From Cyprinodon diabolis (taxonomy: Eukaryota; Chordata; Actinopteri; Cyprinodontiformes; Cyprinodontidae): 64,000 nucleotides of DNA. Where the stretch lies: positions 21,332,001 through 21,396,000 of the forward strand of contig CM060070.1 of assembly GCA_030533445.1 (NCBI GenBank), read 5' to 3'. Each line of letters begins with the position of its first letter. The first letter of the stretch is position 1. This document shows positions 1 through 9,800 of this stretch, piece after piece. A model generated the notes under the pieces. It saw nothing but the letters and a program-made list of their open reading frames with translations, searched no databases and was not told where the DNA came from. The position numbers and the translations under genes were made by a program.

Positions 1-843
1 GAATCCTAATCTATTTGACATTTTCTTTATGCGGTTAGTATAGTCTGAAATGGCAGTGATTTCATTTTATCATTAAACCGCTGCCTTTGCAGGGAGATCA
101 AATTTTCTGCATTTTTTTCCCTCGGTATCTTCTCTAACTGCATCCTGTTGTGTGACACAAAACAGAATCAAATCCTCCATTACTGCCTTGGTTCAGCTGG
201 ACCAGGTAACCAAGGCTTGGTTTAAATGAAAGCAAAATCACGGTCTTCAAACAATAAATCTGAACAAAATAAAATCCTGCTGTCACATTTGTTTTAATTT
301 CAGCACTAAAAATATATACCTTGCTTATACACGTAATCAGATTCCAATAAATCTTAAAAAAAAGCAGTGAATTGAGCTAAAATGGCGTTCTCATCGAGCC
401 TTCACTCCAAAGGTGGGCTGATGCAAAATATTGACGGACACTTTCTTTAGCAGTTACTGCCTGTTTTTGCACCATAGTTATGGAAGTCACTGACAACAGT
501 GTTACACTGGACGTGCACTTCAGTCGTGTCGTGAGAAGACACAGCAGGTTAAAGGGAACCTTTCCTAATTGTGTAAAAAAAAAAAAAAAAAGGATATATG
601 CAAGCGTCATGAAAATATTCTAAATATTTGGTGCTTCAAGTCCAATCAACAACACAGTCCAGGTCATAAATGATTTCAACCATTTCTATCTGAATATAAT
701 ATTAAGCAGCTCAGATCAAGACCTCATTCATATTCGCAGATGAGAGGCATTTATGCACCTACATCAGAGACCTTAAGAGATGATTCATATTTTACTTAAT
801 TCCATTTGAAATCAGATGGTTAAAAGCAAAGTCCAGACAATCA
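1..843 (-). other. lsg1 3' flank / probable 3'UTR
   Basis: Sequence downstream of the lsg1 stop codon. No other coding exon is recognisable. On the minus strand the best poly(A)-signal candidates are an AGTAAA variant close to the stop (791-796) and ATTAAA (293-298). Neither is a canonical AATAAA, so the transcript end is uncertain. A short A-run lies at about 577-590. Confidence 0.4.
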
Positions 844-3800
844 TCATGCGTCCAGATGCTTTGTAACCCGCCGGAGTTTCTCCTTCTTGTTTCTGTTGCT
901 GTGTTTTTTCCAGGGCTTTTCTCCCATTGCCTCTGATTGGGAGCTGACTGGTCCAACTGGTCCACTTCCTGGTTTGTAGCCCATGATGGTTTTGACTCCT
1001 TTTGTGAGTGCCCGGACATTATCCTACAAGGAAGAGCCCATGAAAGGTAGAAAACGTTTTTCCTCAAACAGATTATTGGTGCTAATGATCAGAGCATTCA
1101 TTCTTACCTGATGGAAGAAGTTTTTATCAACAACATTTTCAATCCTCTTGATTTTCTGTGGTCTGTTTGTTACTGCGGAGATGTCCCCATTTTCAGAGTC
1201 TCTTTTCTGGAATTTGCTGTGCCGAGGCTGAAAGTCTTCAGGATTAATGTGTGGAGGAGGATGGCAGTACAGAAGCTTGCCCTGTAGGGAGTAAACAGAC
1301 AGGAACAGCAGGGTGTTTCAGAAATTATTGAGGACAAAAAAAAGGAAAATACATTTTTAATATAAAGTATCTGCAGGTAAAAAGAGGAACTTAGAAAAAC
1401 AATAAGTTGTTCTGATTCCCGCCAAGTAAGACTTTTATCTTCATGGGGGCCAGAGCTCTTATTTACAGAGAACACTAAAACCAAAAGTAGCTTTAATGAC
1501 GTAATTGTAAGAACAATCTTACATTTCCCCCCCTAAGGTAAGACAAATATATGTCAGAAAGATCAACAAGGAGAACTTTTAGAAAATCTAAGAGTATCAT
1601 AAGCAGAGAAGACCACCACATAAACACTGTGATAATTAAGCACATAAACAACTATAACCAACTATTTATATAAACATATATAAATATGGAGATAAAATCA
1701 ACTTTATCTTCCCCAAAGGGGGATATTAAATAGTTTCAGCAGCTGGATGGGTTAAAGGGGTGTGTGCCCTTAGTAACATAATTTTAGAGAGGATAAATAA
1801 ATAGTGGGAAAAATGTAGAATAACCAAACAAGAATAGCAAAAATACATATTTATAAAATATATTTCTATCTCTTTCATGGTGTGGCGATCATGGTACTCC
1901 TCAAACAGGAACTTTGATGGAACGCCGCATTTGCCCTGTCCCTCTGGGTCTCTTGGCACCAACCACTATGATGGCTTTTTTTCACATTTTGTCTGGGGTT
2001 GGGGTTATGTTTTTGCTTTTTGCACAGAGTGAGCTGTACTTTAAAGAGTAAAGATTCAAAAATAAATTGATTAGTAAAAGCAAAACTAAAATATATGCAT
2101 ATATGCAGACTCTAGAAGGAGTGCAATGATAGATTGTGCATTAAGTCAGCAGCCATCAGTTCTTTGCTTGCTGCTGTCCCCTCATTAGCCTTGCTTTACA
2201 GCACACAGTGATTCTGAGTTTCCAGGTTTCACTGAAAAGCATAGGGAAAGATGCACAGACTCAACCAGCAAACCTCTTCAAAACCTTGTTCCCAGGAGAC
2301 TAGTTAATCTGTCAACGCATCTCTATTCTCCTCCTAGAACTGTGCAAATAGCAGGACTGCTGGTCCATCCAGTCGGGTTTAGCACCTTTTCTTATTCCTT
2401 TTGCCAAATCAAACAGCTTTATACAAGAAGGAAATCACAGTAAGCAAGGCAAGTGTCCACATTGAAGTCAAATAGTCATAAAATTATCAGCATTGTGAGC
2501 AAATTTAAATTTACATTTTAATCCTTTAAAAATCCAAGTTTCTTCATATCGACCTACATGTACTTTCTCTGGCTGTTGTGTTTGTAGTTTAGTTATAAAG
2601 CAACCGATTAGATCACACGCAACAGCTGCAGTTGGAATGTAAAAAGTTGCCAAAATAAAACTGTTATTAAAACTTAATGTTTAGGAAAGAGTCTCTTGAT
2701 GCAAGACAAAACAGCTTTTAAGAAAATGGAAGTTTATCAAATAAGCATTAATTAAAGATCAATCAACTTTAGATTTATTAATCAATGGAAAACTAAGATC
2801 CCAAATAAACATATAAGTATTGTTGCTAAGCAACTCCATGACTCTTAAGTCTGATAATTAAATTGGCCTGTTATCAGATTCCAAAACATGGAGGGAGGCA
2901 GTTTAATGTTGGCAGTAGCCTTTAGGGGGCTAAACTTGGAAGTTACAGGTCTATTGCCTCTAATGGATAGAAGTGCACTCTTACCCATGGCATGGTCTAT
3001 CATTTTTCTTTTAACAGTTTAATGCATCATCCCAGAATCTGATTCCTGTTGGTGCATTTAAATGAACTTCCTAAAATTCAACAAACAGTAAAACTCACAT
3101 TGACATAATCCTTGAGGATGTACCGAGCTGACCTGGGCTGATCCGGCTGGCCGTGGGCGGTCATAAAACCTCTCATATCTGCAAAAATAATAAAGAACAA
3201 CTCTGTAAAATCATTTTTTATTTCCTACAGAAAAGCATGAAATATGTGATGGTCTTACATCCATATGCGGTCAGTAGCTCCTCAGAGGTGGGGGGCCTGT
3301 TGGGGTTTTCGTCTTCTCGTGGTCTAATGATGTTGATGCCATAGGTACATTCTAACACATGTCGAGGGATTGTCTGACATATGTGACAAATCCATTAAGG
3401 TCTAAACGAAGAGCTCAATTAGACTCAACAGCAACACAAAATCATTCAGGAAAGGATATCAGGGACGCTGCAGGTACATGATCCCTCATCTGGTCAATGG
3501 GCAGAATCCCAGAGCAGATCATCTCAGCTTTGGTAGAAACAAACGAGGGCATCACCAGGCCGGGGCAGTCACACAGACAAAGACCTGGCTCCACATAAAG
3601 AGTCTGAGAAGAGATTGAAATGGTCTAACTTTAGCTTCTGACAGAATGCCTATGAAAAGAGTTTGATTAAGGATTAGATCCATACCTGAAAGTGCTTAGT
3701 GTGTCCTGGTGTGGCTGAAACAGACACCTTTTTGTTCCTCAAAATAGTGTTGATGGTGGAGCTCTTTCCAACATTAGGGTACCCAACCTTTTGAACAAAA

Positions 3801-6800
3801 CACAAACTTATTTAATCTATTTCACAGATGCTTTCATGTGCAATAAAATAAAGGATCCAAATATTTTAAAGGCACAATTTACACTCTAAGTAAAGAAACA
3901 CATCAACCCAAAAGGAAAAATATATTCTCTTCCTAAAACCAAACTCAGAGTTTCACCCACCAGTCCTACTGTCAGCTGTCCTTCTTTACACTTGGAACCT
4001 TTGTGTGCCGCTTTAAATATTTCCAAGAGCTCATCTTTGTGTTGCAGTCGGCTGGAGTTGTGGAAGGAATCACCGGAGGATCCAGAAAATCCTCCTTCAG
4101 CTTCCTCCTCGTCCTCTGAGCAGGTCTGCCAGTCCTCTTCATCAAGGGTTACGTTGTCATCCAGCTCTTCTTCAACACTCTGTTCTTCTTCTTGCTCTTC
4201 CTTTTTGTTCACGTCTTCACTGTGTGGAGAATCACCTCCCTCTGAATCACTCTCTACACTTTCTGGATCATCAACTTCCATGCCCTGAGAGAAAGAAATC
4301 AGGGTCAAGCTAGTGAGCTTAAAGAGAATAAGAAAAAGACAGATTTACCCTCCCCAGAACAGGCTCAAACCTATCAATGTGTGGAATAGAACCAACATCC
4401 ATATCGAAGCAGACCAAATGTATTCAACTTTATCTAAGTAATTTCCCCTCACCTTTTCCTCTGCATCCAGCCTGTTACTTTCAGCCAAGGCAGACCAGAA
4501 AACAGCCCTGAGTCCCTCCTTCTCAAAATACTTTGCCCAAGCCTTCCGCTGCTCCCGGGTCAAAAGGTCAGCCTTGTTCACCAGCAGCATGTTCACCTTT
4601 TCTGGCGACACCTCTTTTACATATGCCTCCTGTTGGCAAAGTAGTACAGCATTACAGCCGTGATCAGAATGGTGCATTTCCGTTCTATATCGATCTACCA
4701 CGATGTGGATTAAAAGAGGCCTTACCAGGTCAGCACATCTGAACAGCAGAGGATTCCTGGCATCCACGATCTGAACGACGATGTCACTGAAGAAAAACAT
4801 AAGACATTAGTCCTCATAGCGAGAGCATACTATGCCTTTTCTAAAGTATCCTAGAATCTTAATGCCTGTCACCAATAACCATAAGCTACCATGTATTCTA
4901 ACAGAACAAAGGAACACAAAGTACAGCTTAACTGTAAGGCTAAAGGAGAACTCAAACATGACATAAAGATCTATAAATATTTTGTGCATCTGTAAACATC
5001 ACTTTATCACCTTGGCACTGTTACCTCTATATACAATACATGCTTTGGCTGCCACAGAGGTGTGTCAGCATAGCATTAGTAAATAAAGAGCATCATGAAG
5101 ACCAAGTGCATTTAGTACGGTAGGCTATAAGTTCATACACAATGATAAATAATAACTTGCCGTGCTTCCATCTAAATGTGATGCTAATTTTGAGTGAACA
5201 AAAAGTAAGAAAAACAACAAATTAGATTTGTTTCCATCCATTGGAGTGAATTAACAAGGCCATCAAATTGTAACGTCATCATAGGTTGAAATTATTTGTC
5301 TGCAGTGAACAAGGAGTAGAGGCATCAAGCTAGTGCAGACCACATATCAGTGATGGACAGAGGTTTTAATGAATGTGTTGCAATAGGGCAAGTCCACTTA
5401 CTTTAACATGTCAACTAGTATTAGTGATGGTTCATGCAAGCAGAAACAGCTGATTAGTCATGTACCGTAATATAATCGCAGAATTTTATCAGTTATATAG
5501 GATTTTACATTTCAATCAAACTCTTCCAATTCAATATGTCCAAATTTGAAGAAAATAAAGATGAATAGAAACATGACTAATATCAACCCAAACTCCTGGA
5601 CAAATAAGATGAGCATTGATCAGGGCAGCAGCCATAAGGCCCATGGAGACTCCGAAGGTCTGTGGAGATCCACACCTAAGGAGATCTGATGAAAGCAGTT
5701 CATATACATCTATTGCTACACGAGGTCACAAGCAATGAAGAAGGAGCTGAGATGAGAGCAATGGTTTTCATGCCTAAATGTAAAACACTGGAAGAAAACT
5801 ACTAATGCAGATAATCAGGGTTCCTACAGCATAAAGCAAGTTAAATTCAAGACTTTTTAATGCCACTTGAAATAAAAATTTAAGACCAAATTCACAAGAA
5901 AAACTCGCTTGCGACAACTTAACCCAAAGGTTTATTTTAAAATAAACCACTGCACTAATGTTTCAAATTTTGAAAAACTTCCCATACAGGAAGAAAGCTA
6001 AAAACACACAAATGACAGATATATTTGAACAATTATTTAACTGAATTCACAAACTTTGTTTCAGCAAGGAACAAAACAAATCACTTTTAAAGCCACAACA
6101 TAACCAGTGCTAAGTCTTTTTTGCAGTTATTTTTCTTTGTATCGTTTTCTTAGTATGTTTGATTTGGTGATAAGTGGAGGCGTTGCAGAGACAAGGGTGG
6201 AACAAAACTGAGAAATACCAGCTGTTTCTCGGTAACTCGATTTTGATGCTTTGTTTTTCGTGCTTCGCATGTGCGCCTCCACTGCCTGAATTCCCATCGT
6301 TCAGAGCTTGAATGACTTCTTGCACAAAATACACTGTGCCTCATGAATGTTCCCTGGTACTGGTTTTAGCCATGGAGAAAACTCTTGGCTGGAGCCAATT
6401 TTCGTTACATTTACACTTGCTCATATTTTCCAGACAAAAGTTAATGGTGCATCTCCCAAACATCCCGGACACAACAACGCTTTTATTGGTTCCGCTATAG
6501 GGACGGAACCAATAATCGCGAGCCTTTTTTTTTATAATAAAAAACAAAAAATTGTCAATTTTAAGGTTTCATTTAGATTACAAAAATAAATCGTAATAAA
6601 AATAATCCTATTTATGATGTTTTAAAAATTAAGACCTACGAAAGACTGATTTAAGACATTTTAATACCAATTAAGGCCTTAGTTTTATTTTGAAGAATTC
6701 AATGACTTTATAGACTTTTTAAGGACCCGCAGGAACCCTGATAACCCCCCAAACAGTGCCGTTTTTGACAGCCATTTTAGATTTAGTCTTAGTCTTCAGG

Positions 6801-9800
6801 ATGAAAACTATAATTAGTCTTAGTTACATTTTGATCATTATGATACGTAATAGTCGACTTAAACTTGAAAAGGTTTTAGTCTAGTTTTATGTTGCAAAAA
6901 AAAGTTAACATTTACAATTTCGATTTTTTACCACACTGACAGCTCTATCCTATATACTACAATAGCTGGATATAGAATGCTGCAGTGCAGTTCATCATTG
7001 CTGTTGGTTAGAATACTTTAATTTAAAGAATTCAAATAAACTTTATGAATTAATGCCCTACTTAAAAAAAAAAAAGTGTCACAAAAACTGTGAAAATGGC
7101 AGATCTAGTTCAACACATCATATTGGTTAATATGGCAGATAGACAAGCTAATAAAAAGTGTGCATAAAGGAATGGTTTTAGACTTATGAGGTTTCCATCC
7201 CAAAGCAAACACTTTCTGATCTACTACGAACTATGTATGCACACCGATCAATTAAATCTTCATTGCTTCAAAAAAGCAATGAACGAAAACATTCTTTATA
7301 TTTTGGCAATTTTGGCTTTATTTCTCCAATTTGCCCGTTGGTTACCACTTCTCAGCTGTCAAAATAGATTTAATAGATTTATTTGGTGCCTGCAGTTTGG
7401 ATTACATACATGAAAAACACCTTCCGGCCACTACAAACAGTAGCGGAAAATCGCGAAGAGGCGACTTGGTCATAGGCTGCTGTTAAACGGGATTCCGAGT
7501 GACAGCACACCGCCGGTGTACTGGGGTCTGAACTGCTCCGACAGCGAAATAATATTTGAAGGCAGGATTGTAAATCTTGATGAACTGACTGCACAGATGA
7601 GGTTTTCAGGTGGCTTTCTCACTTAAAACATATTAAAACTACTTTTTACCCACTGATCACAGCAAATATACAGGTGCTGGTCATAAAATTAGAATATCAT
7701 GAAAAAGTAGATTGATTTCAGTAATTCCATTTAAAAAGTGAAACTTGTATATTATATTCATACATTACATACAAACTCATATATTTCAGATGTTTATTTT
7801 GTTTAATTTTGATGATTACAAATGACAACAAATGAAAATCTCAAATTCATCATATCAGAAAATTAGAATATTGTGAAAAGGTTCAAAATTGATGGCCCCT
7901 GGTGCCACACTCTAATCAGCTAATTAACTCAAACCACCTGCAAAAGCCTTTAAATGGTCTTTCAGTCTAGTTCTATAGGCTACACAATCATGGGGAAGAC
8001 TGCTGACTTGACAGTTGTCCAAAAGACGACCATCGACACCTTGCACAAGGAGGGCAAGACACAAAAGGTCATCGCTAAAGAGGCTGGCTGTTCACAGAGC
8101 TCAGTGTCCAAGCACATTAATAGAGAGGCGAAGGGAAGGAAAAGATGTGGTCGAAAAAAGTGTACAAGCAAGAGAGATAACCGCACCCTGGAGAGGATTG
8201 TGAAACAAAACCCATTCAAAAATGTGGGGGAGATTCACAAAGAGTGGACTGCAGCTGGAGTGAGTGCTTCAAGAACCACCACACACAGACGTATGAAAGA
8301 CATGGGTTTCTGCTGTCGCATTCCTTGTGTCAAGCCACTCTTAAACCACAGACAGCGTCAGAAGCGTCTTGCCTGGGCTAAAGAGAAACAGGACTGGACT
8401 GCTGGTGAGTGGTCCAAAGTCATGTTCTCTGATGAAAGTAAATTTTGCATTTCCTTTGGAAATCAAGGTCCCAGAGTCTGGAGGAAAAGAAGAGAGGCAC
8501 TTCATCCACGTTGCTTGAAGTCCAGTGTAAAGTTTCCACAGTCAGTGATGGTTTGGGGTGCCATGTCATCTGCTGGTGTTGGTCCATTGTGTTTTCTGAG
8601 GTCCAGGGTCAACGCAGCCACATACCAGGAAGTTTTAGAGCACTTCATGCTTCCTGCAGCTGACCAACTTTTTGGAGATGCAGATTTCATTTTCCAACAG
8701 GACTTGGCACCTGCACACAGTGCCAAAGCTACCAGTACCTGGTTGAAGGACCATGGTATCCCTGTTCTTAATTGGCCAGCAAACTCTCCTGACCTTAACC
8801 CCATAGAAAATCTATGGGGTATTGTGAAGAAGAAGATGCAATACACCAGACCCAACAATTCAGAAGAGCTAAAAGCCACTATTAGAGCAACCTGGGCTAT
8901 CATAACACCTGAGCAGTGCCACAGACTGATCGACTCCATGCCACGCCGCATTGCTGCAGTAATACAGGCCAAAGGAGGCCCAACTAAATACTGAGTGCTG
9001 TACATGCTCATACTTTTCATGTTCATACTTTTCAGTTGGCCAACATTTCTATAAATCCTTTGTTTTTATTGGTCTTCAGTAATATTCTAATTTTCTGATA
9101 TGATGAATTTGAGATTTTCATTTGTTGTCATTTGTAATCATCAAAATTAAACAAAATAAACATCTGAAATATATGAGTTTGTATGTAATGTATGAATATA
9201 ATATACAAGTTTCACTTTTTAAATGGAATTACTGAAATCAATCTACTTTTTCATGATATTCTAATTTTATGACCAGCACCTGTAGTTACAGGCAAAGAAA
9301 GGATAGGGTAGCTCAGCCCAAAGCGAATCACACCCACTTTTCGACCGCGCAGCAAGAGCAGCAAAGATGCTTCAGCCGTGCGTCAGAACTAAACTTGTAC
9401 AAGCAGCAAAATGTGGCAGCACGTGAGTATGTGCTGCTATATTTTTCTGCTCCTGCTGCTTGCGGTCTGAACGTAGCATAAAGCACAGACTCTGAGCTAA
9501 ATGCATGCAAAAATGCATTTCTGCAAAAGCACACCTGGAAAGGCAGAGTTGGTAAGAGTTTAGCACGCAGTACCGGACCATTCTGGCTTATTTTTCTACC
9601 GCTGCTGCTGCCATGATCCATCTGTGGTCAAGCAGAATATGCAACGCCATACGCCAGGTGAGCAGCATGAGCAAACAGGATGCAGCTGTACGGCTGATAC
9701 TGCTTCACTTGTCTAACAGATTACAGCACAAGGACGCATTTTAAACGTCTGACAGACCACCCGCTAACAGTTTGATTTAGCCTGGTCTCATTGATGAAAA

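Noticed and set aside
3099..3178. Frameshift suspected in lsg1 exon 12
   Set aside because: Recounting gave an 80-bp exon that joins exons 11 and 13 in phase; there is no lesion.
3992..4288. 98-codon serine-rich plus-strand ORF
   Set aside because: Antisense of the acidic insert in lsg1 exon 8; Ser codons mirror Glu/Asp codons.
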